Below are positions 24,410 through 32,963 of a DNA stretch of 38,981 nt, piece by piece. Location: positions 1 through 38,981 of the forward strand of contig JBGSUA010000030.1 in the NCBI GenBank assembly GCA_041753575.1. The letters are read 5' to 3'. Position 1 is the first letter of the stretch. Every line of letters starts with the position of its first letter. The notes under the pieces were generated by a model, which worked only from the letters and a program-made list of their open reading frames with translations, had not been told where the DNA came from and ran no database searches. A program made the position numbers and the translations under genes. This DNA comes from CG2-30-51-40 sp041753575 (GTDB lineage Bacteria; Desulfobacterota; DSM-4660; Desulfatiglandales; Desulfatiglandaceae).

Positions 24410-24919
24410 TCAATCAAGCCGTTCAATCAGCTTCGGAGTAACCTCCGTATAGGAGTGTAATCCCGAACCGCCGTGATCCTTCTTGAAGTCTTCCGCGGCC
24501 CCTTTGCTCTCAAATGGAATGAGTTCTTTTCCCATGGGTCCGTACACATCGCTTCCAACAACATAGAAGGCTTTTTTTCCGTCAATCATCTTGAGTGAGT
24601 AGTAGTCCGTCACCCTTATGTCATTAATGTCCTTCAAGGACTTCTTGGGATTGTATCTCTTGAGATCAAAGATATACTTAAATAAATCCTTGGCGCCATC
24701 AAAGTAAGCATAGGAACCATCCGAATAGGCAACGTATCCCACCCATTCAGGATACTTATATACAAACATGCCACAGACAGGGCATTTGTCCTTTTTTGAT
24801 GGCCTGGGAACCGAAGGGTCGTCCGGGAAGGCCGGCTGGCAAATCACCCCCATGGCCAAAAAGGCCAGTAATGCGAAGAAAAGACATCTGGAACCGCCTG
24901 AAAAAGATAGACTAGCCAA
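24410..24919 (-). CDS. NosL-family copper-binding protein
   Basis: A 169-residue exported protein. After a signal peptide (FFALLAFLAMGVI) comes KCPVCGMFVYKYPEWVGYVAY at about residues 45-65, the CxxCGM copper-binding motif of NosL, then YAYFDGAKDLFKY and a YDVYGPMGKELIPF-like segment near the C-terminus typical of the family. NosL holds Cu(I) for NosZ maturation, but no nosZ or other nos genes are present, so here it probably serves other copper enzymes. The start is a TTG at 24919, fixed by an in-frame stop two codons upstream; its ribosome binding site is poor. The signal peptide lacks a clear lipobox Cys, although most NosL proteins are lipoproteins. Confidence 0.85.
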   Translation of the reverse strand: MASLSFSGGSRCLFFALLAFLAMGVICQPAFPDDPSVPRPSKKDKCPVCGMFVYKYPEWVGYVAYSDGSYAYFDGAKDLFKYIFDLKRYNPKKSLKDINDIRVTDYYSLKMIDGKKAFYVVGSDVYGPMGKELIPFESKGAAEDFKKDHGGSGLHSYTEVTPKLIERLD

Positions 24920-24922
24920 GTC

Positions 24923-25657
24923 CTAATTCCCGCTTTTCTGCTGCTGCATCCGTTTCATCTTGCGCCGCTCTATGATCATCCTTGTGTCCCCATACATGTC
25001 CTCGAAGGCTGCCTTGAACGCCTCATCCATGACTGATAGTTTACCTCCATAGGACTTGATAAAGGCCTCAGCCTTCTCTCTGCTTTCAAAAGCCCACTTT
25101 GCCCTCTTTGTCATGACGCCGGGCTTTTCGCCCCCGATCACCCAATAGGCCTTCTCCGCGTCAATAAGCTGCTTCGTATCGAAATCCCCCACCCATATCG
25201 CCTTAGGCGTCTTATCAATGTTGAGGGCAAGCTCTATTGCTGCGCAGTGAATGGAACAGGTTCCTGACTCGGTGCCGTCCTCGAACACTATCAAGACCCT
25301 TGAATAGGAGAATTTCTTTCGATCCATACCGCAAAAGGGGCAGGAAGGGTGGGAGGATAGATCTTCTGGAGGAGTCTTTAGGGAACTGCCGGCAGCGATT
25401 CCGCTGTATGCAGCCGTAAGCCTTGCATCAAGGGCTCTTTGGCAAGCCGCTTCGCAATCCTTTTTTCCGCCGCAGTGTTCAAGACAGACAGCGTAATCGT
25501 CTCTGAGGCCCTTCTCCCTTGCCTTCCACTCCGAGGCCTGCTTGGCACTCATTTTGTCAACTGGAAATTTGTTCTCGGATCGGCAGTCGGCACCGGAAAA
25601 TAACAAAACATAAAGAAATGAAACGAACACAAAAATAGAGAGTTTTTGAAATACCAT
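24923..25657 (-). CDS. NosL-like copper protein with Cys-rich N-terminal extension
   Basis: A 244-residue exported protein with AGGAGG before ATG 25657. Residues 1-25 are a signal peptide, possibly a lipoprotein signal ending SGADC. Residues ~55-75 carry four cysteines (CLEHCGGKKDCEAAC), an unusual extension. Residues ~104-135 hold the NosL-type site CPFCGMDRKKFSYSRV with TCSIHCA following, and the C-terminal half matches NosL (YWVIGGEKPGVMTKRAKWAFES). Together with the next gene it makes a pair of NosL-like proteins ahead of the ABC transporter. A copper relay between the two is plausible but inferred. Confidence 0.85.
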   Translation of the reverse strand: MVFQKLSIFVFVSFLYVLLFSGADCRSENKFPVDKMSAKQASEWKAREKGLRDDYAVCLEHCGGKKDCEAACQRALDARLTAAYSGIAAGSSLKTPPEDLSSHPSCPFCGMDRKKFSYSRVLIVFEDGTESGTCSIHCAAIELALNIDKTPKAIWVGDFDTKQLIDAEKAYWVIGGEKPGVMTKRAKWAFESREKAEAFIKSYGGKLSVMDEAFKAAFEDMYGDTRMIIERRKMKRMQQQKSGN

Positions 25658-25672
25658 ATTAGCGCCTCCTGG

Positions 25673-26161
25673 TTATTCAACAACAATTCCTTTAATTATC
25701 ATATCTCCTATTGTAACTGTGACCTTGACTCCCTTCTTTATCATCCCCGCCCTGTTTGAAAAAATGACTGCATACGTTTTCCCTGGAATAGGTTTTGATG
25801 AACTGCCCCGCAAGGGACCGATCTTCGTTTCAGGTACATACAGTATCTGCCCAGACGCCTCATCCATCATGGAAATCTTATTCTTTTTGTCAAGAACTGA
25901 CTTGGCCTTTTCGGGGTCTTCAACCCGGTATCGAAAATCCACAAAGTGGCCCGCGCCGGTGATACGCGCATTAAGCGGCAGCACGCCCCATTTATCTGCT
26001 ATCTCGCTGTAACCAGCGCCTCCTCCGTTGCCGGCATCACCTGCCGGATTCTCCCCCCTCAAGACCGTGCAGGAGGAAAAGAGAACAACCTGCAGAGCGA
26101 TCAAAATCACCTTGAGGAGACCTGATCTCCTCACACCATCCCTTAGAATCCTTTTATTCAC
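25673..26161 (-). CDS. Conserved lipoprotein of unknown function
   Basis: A 162-residue protein from a GTG at 26161, with a GGGGGG-containing site upstream. The lipobox is FSSC near residue 31. A Gly-rich linker follows, then a compact beta-rich domain with ITGAGHFVDFRYRVEDPEKAKSVL, ISMMDEASGQILYVPE and AGMIKKGVKVTVTIGD. I do not recognise a named family. It lies 15 bases before the NosL-like gene and 42 bases after the protease, so it is in the same operon and probably sits in the periplasm with the copper proteins. Confidence 0.75.
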   Translation of the reverse strand: MNKRILRDGVRRSGLLKVILIALQVVLFSSCTVLRGENPAGDAGNGGGAGYSEIADKWGVLPLNARITGAGHFVDFRYRVEDPEKAKSVLDKKNKISMMDEASGQILYVPETKIGPLRGSSSKPIPGKTYAVIFSNRAGMIKKGVKVTVTIGDMIIKGIVVE

Positions 26162-26203
26162 CCGCCCCCCTCATAAGAAAAAGCACAAAGGCCATAAGCA
26201 ATT

Positions 26204-28330
26204 CTAGTTTAAACACCCTGCTTTTACAATATCTGAGACACGAAGAGAAAATTCCGGCGAATCCAGGAAAAAATCCAGGACCTGACTCCTGGTCAGCACC
26301 CTGCTCTCAATCAGGCCCAACCAAAAGGAATATCCCTCCATATCAGGGCCCCTTCTCAATATCGCGTTGTATAGATCCTCCACATATTCTCCATTTCCCC
26401 TCGCTCGGTCGAGATATTCCGGGCTTTCCGAGAACAGGTGAGCAATTTCGCGGCAAACGCCAAGCACTGCTTCCGAGCCCTGACACTGGGCATCCCTTAT
26501 CATGCCTCGCCAAAACATGAAACCTCCCTCATCAGGGAACCTTGAGAGAAACCCTCTATAGAAATCATTGACCATGTTGCACTCGGGTCGAGAATCGCCC
26601 TGGCCGAAGAGCCCATCCAGGATCGCAGAGAATTCCTCGCTGTAGAGAAACGATAGAAGCACCGCATTTCTATTTTTCCCCGACTGCAGTTCACCTATCC
26701 AGTACCCGATTTCCCCCTCAGAAGGTGTTCTCCTCAGAAAACTTTCATAGAGATCTATAACATATCCACGCTCGTCTTTCGCTCTCAGCGCATATTCATC
26801 TGATTCAAAGAAAATCTGGGCAAGTCCCCCGAACCCTTCCCTTCTGTCAATGCAAAAGGAAGTGAGGTCCTTTATCGCACTCAGCCACCACTCAGCACCC
26901 CCGATGTCAGGTTCTCTGTCCAGAATGGCATTATAGTAACCCCTAATCGAAGATCTGTAAGTGATGTTCAGATATGCCTCCATGACATCCGTGAGGCCAT
27001 AACCATAGGCATTATCGGGTCCAGGTTCTCCAAGGTCCCACCCTGCCTCGATCAACGAATCTTCTATCTCATAAGCGGTCAGATGCGGGAATGCGCTCAT
27101 CAAGAGGGCCATGGCGCCGGCAAGATGAGGGGCTGCAAAGGAGGTCCCGGAAAGAACGCTATATGAGTCCGGGAAAGCGCCGCCAAAGGTCCTATCAGCA
27201 CTCGTAATAGACACCCCGGGCGCTACAAGGTCGGGAAAGATGGCGCCATCGCAGGCCGAAGGCCCCCTGGAGCTGCTGGAAGCTATTGTACCGCTATCGT
27301 CAACAGAGCCTGCAGAGACGACATCAGCGTAATTGGCAGGGCTTATGCTGCTTCCATCAGATGGACCGGAGTTTCCGGCGGCGGCCACAACTCCAATGCC
27401 GGCAGCCCTCAAAACTTCAATACCCTCCTTGAATTCCTCAATACAATCCCCATCAGCGTCAAACCCCCAGGAATTGTTGACAACGTCAGGGGCATCATCG
27501 CTCAAAGGATCGCCGTCAGGGTCCATGAGCCACTGAAATCCCAGATGTATGGAGCTCAAGCTCGCCTCGCCTGAATCGTTGAATATCTTGACGGCTATCC
27601 ACCGCGCACCCGGTGCTACACCTATTGCCGTCCCGCTCGCCGAGCCTCCGATCATTACCCCCATTACTGAGGTGCCGTGGCCTATAGGATTTGAGTCAAA
27701 CGGAGTAAGATGTTCACCATTGGGATCAAACCAACTGTTCTCCCCTCCCCTCCATCGGCCGGCAAGATCCGGATGCAGATAGTCAACACCGCTGTCCATC
27801 GAGGCAACAACAATACCGGTTCCTGTAATTCCAAGCTCCCAAAGTTCCGGAGCCCTTATCGCAGTAATGTTCCAGGCCGGTTCAGAGCTTGGCCCAGATG
27901 CGACCACTGGGGCCTCAATTACCTGGTCAAGATCAATCCTTTCTATTCCCGACCAGTTTTCTATTTCATAGAGGAAACCCGCTTCGGCAGAAATCGCTAT
28001 CCCGTTAATAATCCACAATGGAGTTATACGCGTTACCTTTTTCGCCCTGTACAGCTTATCCAATATGGACTTCTGAGAAAGCCGCGCGGTATCCTTGAGC
28101 AGATTCAAGACAGCGATCCTGACACGCCGCGTCCCTCTTTCCCGTAATGCAGCAACGTCTCCCCTTTGCTTAAGTCTCAGAATAACCGAAATCTTCCCCG
28201 CGTCCGAAGATCTTACAAGCGCATCCCTGAGGTCTTTAGAAAACAAAGCCGCCTCCGAAGAGGCGGCAGTACACCCTATAAAGATTGCAACTGCTGATCG
28301 AAAAAGGAATTTACTAATGCAGTCCTTCAC
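26204..28330 (-). CDS. Secreted subtilisin-like protease with C-terminal DUF4214-like module
   Basis: A 708-residue S8 serine protease. A signal peptide ends near residue 27, and a propeptide-like region with RIDLDQVIEA lies before 140. The catalytic residues are Asp179 (VASMDSGVD), His218 (GHGTSV), oxyanion Asn320 (AAAGNSG) and Ser397 (SGTSFAAPHLAG), all intact. From about residue 457 four DUF4214-like units follow (GYYNAILDREPDIGG, DLYESFLRRTPSEGE, NMVNDFYRGFLSRFPDEGG, YVEDLYNAILRRGPDMEG), ending AGCLN. The start is a GTG at 28330 with a weak ribosome binding site. Because its substrates are unknown and three other proteins carry the same tail, it could process or mature those surface proteins. 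It lies 32 bases after the ligand-less cupredoxin gene. Confidence 0.92.
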   Translation of the reverse strand: MKDCISKFLFRSAVAIFIGCTAASSEAALFSKDLRDALVRSSDAGKISVILRLKQRGDVAALRERGTRRVRIAVLNLLKDTARLSQKSILDKLYRAKKVTRITPLWIINGIAISAEAGFLYEIENWSGIERIDLDQVIEAPVVASGPSSEPAWNITAIRAPELWELGITGTGIVVASMDSGVDYLHPDLAGRWRGGENSWFDPNGEHLTPFDSNPIGHGTSVMGVMIGGSASGTAIGVAPGARWIAVKIFNDSGEASLSSIHLGFQWLMDPDGDPLSDDAPDVVNNSWGFDADGDCIEEFKEGIEVLRAAGIGVVAAAGNSGPSDGSSISPANYADVVSAGSVDDSGTIASSSSRGPSACDGAIFPDLVAPGVSITSADRTFGGAFPDSYSVLSGTSFAAPHLAGAMALLMSAFPHLTAYEIEDSLIEAGWDLGEPGPDNAYGYGLTDVMEAYLNITYRSSIRGYYNAILDREPDIGGAEWWLSAIKDLTSFCIDRREGFGGLAQIFFESDEYALRAKDERGYVIDLYESFLRRTPSEGEIGYWIGELQSGKNRNAVLLSFLYSEEFSAILDGLFGQGDSRPECNMVNDFYRGFLSRFPDEGGFMFWRGMIRDAQCQGSEAVLGVCREIAHLFSESPEYLDRARGNGEYVEDLYNAILRRGPDMEGYSFWLGLIESRVLTRSQVLDFFLDSPEFSLRVSDIVKAGCLN

Positions 28331-28362
28331 GCCCTTCTATTACCCTAAATTCGCCTGAAAAC

Positions 28363-30246
28363 TCAGGGGAGACACCCAGCGCCTATGACATCTTGAACCC
28401 TGAGCTGGAACTCGGGTGAATCAATGAAATAGTCCAATAATTGAGTCCTTGTGACCAATCCAAGATCAAGAAGATTGAGCCAGAATACGAATCCTCCTGA
28501 ATCGGGGCCCCTGCGCATTATTGCGTTATAAAGATCTTCCACAAACTGGGTGTTGGTTCTAAGCCTTGCGCCATATTCAGGACTCCCAGCGAAGAGCTGT
28601 GCGATCTCCCTGCTCACAGCCCTGACCTCATCAGCGCCCGTGCATTGAGCGGCGCGCATTCTGGACCTCCAGTATCTGAATCCCCCTTCATCCGAGAACC
28701 TGGCAAGCAGCCCTCTATAGAAATCATTCACGAGGTTGCACTCAGCCCTGGTGCTTATGGGGCCCAGGTTTGCCTCCATGTAGGTCCTGAATTCCTCACT
28801 ATAGGCAAAGGATAGCAGGAGGCTGTTTCTTGTCAAGCCGCTTCCGAGGACCCCTATCCAGTAATCCACCTCCGGCTGAGAAGGAGTCCTGTTAAGGAAT
28901 GTTTCATAAAGGTCTATGATATACTGATCATCCAATGTGTTTTTGCTGATATACTCGGCGGAATTGAAGAAAGCCATCCCAAGCCCGATGTATCCCTCCT
29001 TGGGATCAATGCACAAGGCCGAACTCATCCACATTTGACCCTGCCAAAAGTCAACTCCACCCGCTTCAGAAGCCCTTTCAAGCACGCTCTGGTAGTATCT
29101 CTCTATCTCCCCAGTTATTTTGGCTCCCACATAAAGAAAAGACAGCATCCCTCCAGCAGAAGCCTGTCCTGCGTTGGTAAGATCAAGTTTAGAGTCATAG
29201 GCTGGGGTCCTTCCGGCATCAGGGGGAGTGAGGATCGCATCAACAGTGTCGCCGGCGGTCAGTTCGAACCCGTACTGGCTCTTCGGATAGATAAAGCGGT
29301 TTGCACCCTGTGCCCACAGGCTCATATACATGCCTGCCATATTGGGAACGTGGGTCTCAAGGCCAGGATTGAAGAACCTCACAAGAAGCCTTTCACCCTT
29401 ATAAAGCTGAACCGCCATGTTAACAGGGTCGAGTCCTGCCTCCGGCCAAACCAGCCCATTGATCATGGAGTAACGCGGAATCCTGTAAATGCTGCTCTTG
29501 ATCGTGGCGTTAGGAACCGCTCCGTAAGTCCCTGCTCCGACTGCCGCATGTATTTCGGGATCTATCTCGGAGAAGACAACTATCAGTTCTCTGTCATAAG
29601 GAACTCCCAAATCACCTGGAACACTAAGGTTAACCGGATAGGCCATGTTTGTGCCTTCATCCTTGACAACCGGCAGATATAACCCCATCTGCACCTGCTT
29701 CGCGGGATTTGTGCCGCTCTGCAGAATATGAGATCCAACCTTGAATGGCTTGCCCACTGTTCCCCAAATATAAGTTGCCTCGCCCCCAGCCGGAGACGCT
29801 TCGTGGGCGAACGAACGCACACGGGCATTATAGTTTCCAGCAGGCCTTGCACCTGTCCAGACCGTCGTGTCCTCAGGGAAATTTGTCCACACCGGGCCTG
29901 TGTTGACCGCCAGTGCCTGCCCCAGGATGTCGAGAGACACCGGATCAGGAAGATTGTTTTTAAAGTGTATTGTAAGCGTGTTATCCCCAGGATCAACCCT
30001 CAGGACAGGGCCAGGCACACTGATGGTGTATCCGTCAGCCGTACCTGGGCCTCCTGTGGCTAAATCATTGTCCTTGTCCAGACCAAACCCCCACATCGTA
30101 ATAACCTGTCCGTCAGGCATTGTCTTTGTCGTGGTATCAGCCACCAGCCAATACTCCGCCGCCAAAATATTCCCGCCCTGGATCCAAAGGGGCAAGGATG
30201 CAATAAGGACAAAAACCATATAAATCAATGACCGCATCTTTCTCAT
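28363..30246 (-). CDS. Ligand-less two-domain cupredoxin protein with DUF4214-like module
   Basis: A 627-residue exported protein with GGAGG before ATG 30246 and a signal peptide ending ILAA. Residues ~30-375 have the two-domain multicopper-oxidase layout, but every copper motif is lost. The first-domain second motif reads HILQSGTNPAKQVQMGLY, which recalls its neighbours. The second-domain HxxHxHG position reads ETHVPNMAGMY, and the last HxH position reads GMLSFLYVG. It should therefore be structural or a scaffold, not an oxidase. From about residue 378 the four-unit DUF4214-like tail follows (RYYQSVLERASEAGG, DLYETFLNRTPSQPE, NLVNDFYRGLLARFSDEGG, FVEDLYNAIMRRGPDSGG), ending AGCLP. It lies 20 bases after the second half-oxidase gene. 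Confidence 0.85.
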   Translation of the reverse strand: MRKMRSLIYMVFVLIASLPLWIQGGNILAAEYWLVADTTTKTMPDGQVITMWGFGLDKDNDLATGGPGTADGYTISVPGPVLRVDPGDNTLTIHFKNNLPDPVSLDILGQALAVNTGPVWTNFPEDTTVWTGARPAGNYNARVRSFAHEASPAGGEATYIWGTVGKPFKVGSHILQSGTNPAKQVQMGLYLPVVKDEGTNMAYPVNLSVPGDLGVPYDRELIVVFSEIDPEIHAAVGAGTYGAVPNATIKSSIYRIPRYSMINGLVWPEAGLDPVNMAVQLYKGERLLVRFFNPGLETHVPNMAGMYMSLWAQGANRFIYPKSQYGFELTAGDTVDAILTPPDAGRTPAYDSKLDLTNAGQASAGGMLSFLYVGAKITGEIERYYQSVLERASEAGGVDFWQGQMWMSSALCIDPKEGYIGLGMAFFNSAEYISKNTLDDQYIIDLYETFLNRTPSQPEVDYWIGVLGSGLTRNSLLLSFAYSEEFRTYMEANLGPISTRAECNLVNDFYRGLLARFSDEGGFRYWRSRMRAAQCTGADEVRAVSREIAQLFAGSPEYGARLRTNTQFVEDLYNAIMRRGPDSGGFVFWLNLLDLGLVTRTQLLDYFIDSPEFQLRVQDVIGAGCLP

Positions 30247-30266
30247 CTCTTTATCCTCCCCCTTGG

Positions 30267-31649
30267 CTATGGTATGTCAACGCCGGCCGGCTCAACGATC
30301 ATGAAGGTGACAAGTCCACCGGGCCAGATATCGTTGCTGGTCAATTCCTTCTCGGTGTGGGAATGCCACATGTAGAAGAATCCTCCCGCAGCATTTAAAC
30401 CGGCATGACCGGGAGGAAGTTCACCCTGTCCCCCGAGGAATGGACTTCCTGAATAAAAGGCGCCATAGGTCACGGCGTCCCTGGGAGGAAGAATCACCGG
30501 GAAAGGCACACCGTGATCCGGGCAATACTCGTTGTTGTAGGGATCAAAATATGTGGTCGGATTTCCAGGGACGTATGAGTTGCAGATAACAATCCCCTCG
30601 CCCGGTGCTCCCGCGGGGTGCACCTCGCCCCCGCTATGTCCATAGATATCCCAGCCAATCCCCTCACCGGTCCAGCTCCACATGACGTCTGCCGTCTGGC
30701 CGGGAATGGTCCTTATTGTTGTCGCCTTCCATGCCAGATCAGGCCCTGCGCCGCCCCCGCTTGAGAGCATCCTCCCGTCAGCAGCGATTGTCTCGAAATC
30801 GTTCCCATGAAGGTGCATGGGATGCAGATCCCTTCCAGCGCCGACAAGCCTGATAAGGGTTTTGTCACCAACATGCATCCTTGGCTGACAGTTATAAGGC
30901 TGCGTGAGAAGCCAGGGCACAAATGGGTCCGCCATGAGATCCGGGAAGTTTCGTCCGTTAACGAACCAGTTCGTGGCGAAATAGGAAGTGGTATCAATAA
31001 AGGCCCACTGTCCCATCTCAACCTGCCTGTGAATAGATGGATCCATTTCTGTAATTATATAGAGATATTCGTGACCGAACTCTGTATCCAAGTGGTTATA
31101 TGCGTAGAGAGGACCCAGCGAAGGCCTTACTATTATAGCGCCAACAAGGCCCATTTCTACCTGAAGATCTGGTCTGGTGCCGCTCCGATAGAGATAAGTG
31201 CCTGGCTCCGTCGCGGTGAAAACATAGGTCGCGGTGGTGGCACCGTCAGGTGGTGCCTCTCTGGTCAGAAGACCGGGGACACCGCCGCTCGCGGTCACCT
31301 TATGGCCCGGGAATACAATGGACACATTTCCCGCCTGCTGAGGGAGTTCGTTCTTCAGGGTCACGGTGACTGTATCGCCTTCGTTCAAGATCATCGTAGG
31401 CCCTGGGTAAAGCATAACCCCGGCAGGGTGCTTCACCGGGCTTTCTCCCGGGCACCCGCTTTCTAGAGCATAGCCCCACATCAACATGCTGTCTCCGTCA
31501 GAGGTCAGGATATGACCCTGTTTGGCAACAAGATTGAAGCTGGTACTTTGACAACCGTCAATCATGGCATGTGATATAACCACTGAACCCAAGAACAACA
31601 TTACTCCAAAAATTAAAACGGCTTGTAAAATACGCAACCGGTGTTTCAT
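30267..31649 (-). CDS. Multicopper-oxidase-like protein carrying only the second-half copper motifs
   Basis: A 460-residue exported protein with GGAGG before ATG 31649. The first cupredoxin domain lacks HxHG, and its second motif has decayed to YRSGTRPDLQVEMGLVG, without the usual His. The second domain keeps His276, His279 and His281 (LHPMHLHGNDF) and His429 and His431 (WHSHTEKELTSNDIWPGG). The last motif has Ser in place of the type 1 Cys, so this chain has no type 1 copper. It supplies only half of a trinuclear site. The gene before it in the operon supplies exactly the missing half, which suggests a hetero-oligomeric oxidase. Substrate unknown. Confidence 0.88.
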   Translation of the reverse strand: MKHRLRILQAVLIFGVMLFLGSVVISHAMIDGCQSTSFNLVAKQGHILTSDGDSMLMWGYALESGCPGESPVKHPAGVMLYPGPTMILNEGDTVTVTLKNELPQQAGNVSIVFPGHKVTASGGVPGLLTREAPPDGATTATYVFTATEPGTYLYRSGTRPDLQVEMGLVGAIIVRPSLGPLYAYNHLDTEFGHEYLYIITEMDPSIHRQVEMGQWAFIDTTSYFATNWFVNGRNFPDLMADPFVPWLLTQPYNCQPRMHVGDKTLIRLVGAGRDLHPMHLHGNDFETIAADGRMLSSGGGAGPDLAWKATTIRTIPGQTADVMWSWTGEGIGWDIYGHSGGEVHPAGAPGEGIVICNSYVPGNPTTYFDPYNNEYCPDHGVPFPVILPPRDAVTYGAFYSGSPFLGGQGELPPGHAGLNAAGGFFYMWHSHTEKELTSNDIWPGGLVTFMIVEPAGVDIP

Positions 31650-31674
31650 GCTTTTTCCCTCCTGATCCGGACCG

Positions 31675-32874
31675 CTAAGGATTTGTCAACACTATTTCAG
31701 TCATTATGCCGCCTCTCTCCTCGTCACCGTTGGAGAGGTTACCCATGTCCCTCGCGTAAAGAAAATACGTTCCTGCCGGAACACCTGTTGTATCCAGTAT
31801 GACATCGAACATCTGACCTCCGCCCACAGTGAGAACACTCAATTGCATTGACGTATCCTTGCCGGTAGGCCCTCTGAGAAGCGCGGCTCCCCTTCCTATA
31901 ACATTCAAAGGGACACCAAGTGTGGTTGTAAAAGAGTAGATATGAGTAGTTGATACGTTTGACACACGCAGAAGAATCTTCTGCCCTGTCTCGGCGCTGA
32001 TCAAGGCCGACATGTGCTGAGCACCAAATCCTTCCTGATTAAGGATAGGATCAGGATTAATAGTATCGGGATAACCCCTTCCGTTTATCATGGGATAGTT
32101 GTCGTGCATTGCCGCAAAAGGAAGCGGCTGAACGGCAATATGCGCTTCATGAAAGAGGCTGTCGAACCCGGTGAACTGGAGAAGATACTCAACATCATAT
32201 TTTGTTGAGCCGTCCCCGTCGTTGTAAACGTACTTATATCCTGTCTGATGGTTGAAGCCGTTCAGGTCAGTGCCGTTCGGCAGCTCATTTTGAGCCGGCA
32301 AAATGTAGGCATTACCTATCATACCCATCTGCATGTGTTCTGCCGCCTCCACGTGGCAGTGCCAGAAATAGGTGCCCGGAACCGCAGCGTAGTAGTAGTA
32401 AGTGTAGCTTGCACCCATATTGGCGGTTGGTGAAGGTTCGGGAAGGCCGTCAAAGATAGGCGCGGCCTGGGGGAACCCATGCCAATGGACACTATGAGGG
32501 TCAAAAAGATCCGGCCTCATGACCATGCCAACGTTAGTCATGGTAAGATAGAACTCCTGACCTTCCTTGAGAACAATGGTAGGAGCAGGGAAGCGGGCCT
32601 TGAGCCCCATATTCGCCAAAACCGCTCCAGGGGCTGTCCCTGCAGGCACAAGGCCAAAACTGAAGCCGTAAAGGTCTTTCCCGTCGCCCATCCTCGAAAA
32701 GCCGTCCCCTCCGGAAATATGCATACAAACTATATTTGGATCTTCGGACACGCCGTCACCGTTTGTGTCACCCGGGCATTGAACGACCACTGTATCAGCG
32801 TTAGCGGTAATAACGCCCAGAGATAGCCATAAAATTGGGAGCGTCACCATGATTCTCCACAGTATTTTCTTCAT
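31675..32874 (-). CDS. Multicopper-oxidase-like protein carrying only the first-half copper motifs
   Basis: A 399-residue exported protein (signal peptide ending ANA) with GAGGAGGAG before ATG 32874. Its first cupredoxin domain has His127, His130 and His132 (PHSVHWHG), then His172, Cys173, His174, His180 and Met185 (WHCHVEAAEHMQMGM). That is a full type 1 site plus half of a trinuclear site, as in two-domain oxidases with the type 1 copper in domain 1. The second domain is degenerate: the HxxHxHG position reads STTHIYSFTTT, and the last motif reads FLYARDMG. Alone it cannot form a trinuclear centre. It lies downstream of the giant surface-protein gene, separated by a strong hairpin. Confidence 0.88.
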   Translation of the reverse strand: MKKILWRIMVTLPILWLSLGVITANADTVVVQCPGDTNGDGVSEDPNIVCMHISGGDGFSRMGDGKDLYGFSFGLVPAGTAPGAVLANMGLKARFPAPTIVLKEGQEFYLTMTNVGMVMRPDLFDPHSVHWHGFPQAAPIFDGLPEPSPTANMGASYTYYYYAAVPGTYFWHCHVEAAEHMQMGMIGNAYILPAQNELPNGTDLNGFNHQTGYKYVYNDGDGSTKYDVEYLLQFTGFDSLFHEAHIAVQPLPFAAMHDNYPMINGRGYPDTINPDPILNQEGFGAQHMSALISAETGQKILLRVSNVSTTHIYSFTTTLGVPLNVIGRGAALLRGPTGKDTSMQLSVLTVGGGQMFDVILDTTGVPAGTYFLYARDMGNLSNGDEERGGIMTEIVLTNP

Positions 32875-32917
32875 AGAGTCTCCTCCTCGTTAGAAGCAGA
32901 TTTGTCAATATTTGGAA

Positions 32918-32955
32918 CACGTTCAGGGCAGTGTGAATCAGCCTGCCCGAACGTG
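32918..32955 (-). terminator. Long intercistronic hairpin after the giant surface-protein gene
   Basis: The arms CACGTTC-A-GGGCAG and CTGCCC-GAACGTG form a 13-bp GC-rich stem with one bulged A and an 11-base loop. The hairpin starts nine bases after the giant gene's stop. In the minus direction it is followed by TTCCAAATATT, not a T-run. It may partly terminate transcription or protect the upstream mRNA, giving different levels of the giant protein and the oxidase subunits. I see no convincing promoter before the next gene at 32874. Confidence 0.6.
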
Positions 32956-32963
32956 GCCCTGGT

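Noticed and set aside
24410..26161. A nitrous oxide reductase (nos) cluster
   Set aside because: NosL-like proteins are present, but no nosZ, nosD, nosF or nosY; the ABC permease is FtsX-type.
29035..29682. 215-codon plus-strand frame
   Set aside because: Antisense to the ligand-less cupredoxin gene, with no start signal or domain.
30807..31466. 219-codon plus-strand frame
   Set aside because: Antisense to the half-oxidase gene that carries HPMHLHG and HSH motifs.
30267..32874. Copper nitrite reductase (NirK) assignment for the cupredoxin proteins
   Set aside because: NirK would keep type 1 ligands and type 2 histidines in one chain; these chains have split HxH motif sets of multicopper-oxidase type.
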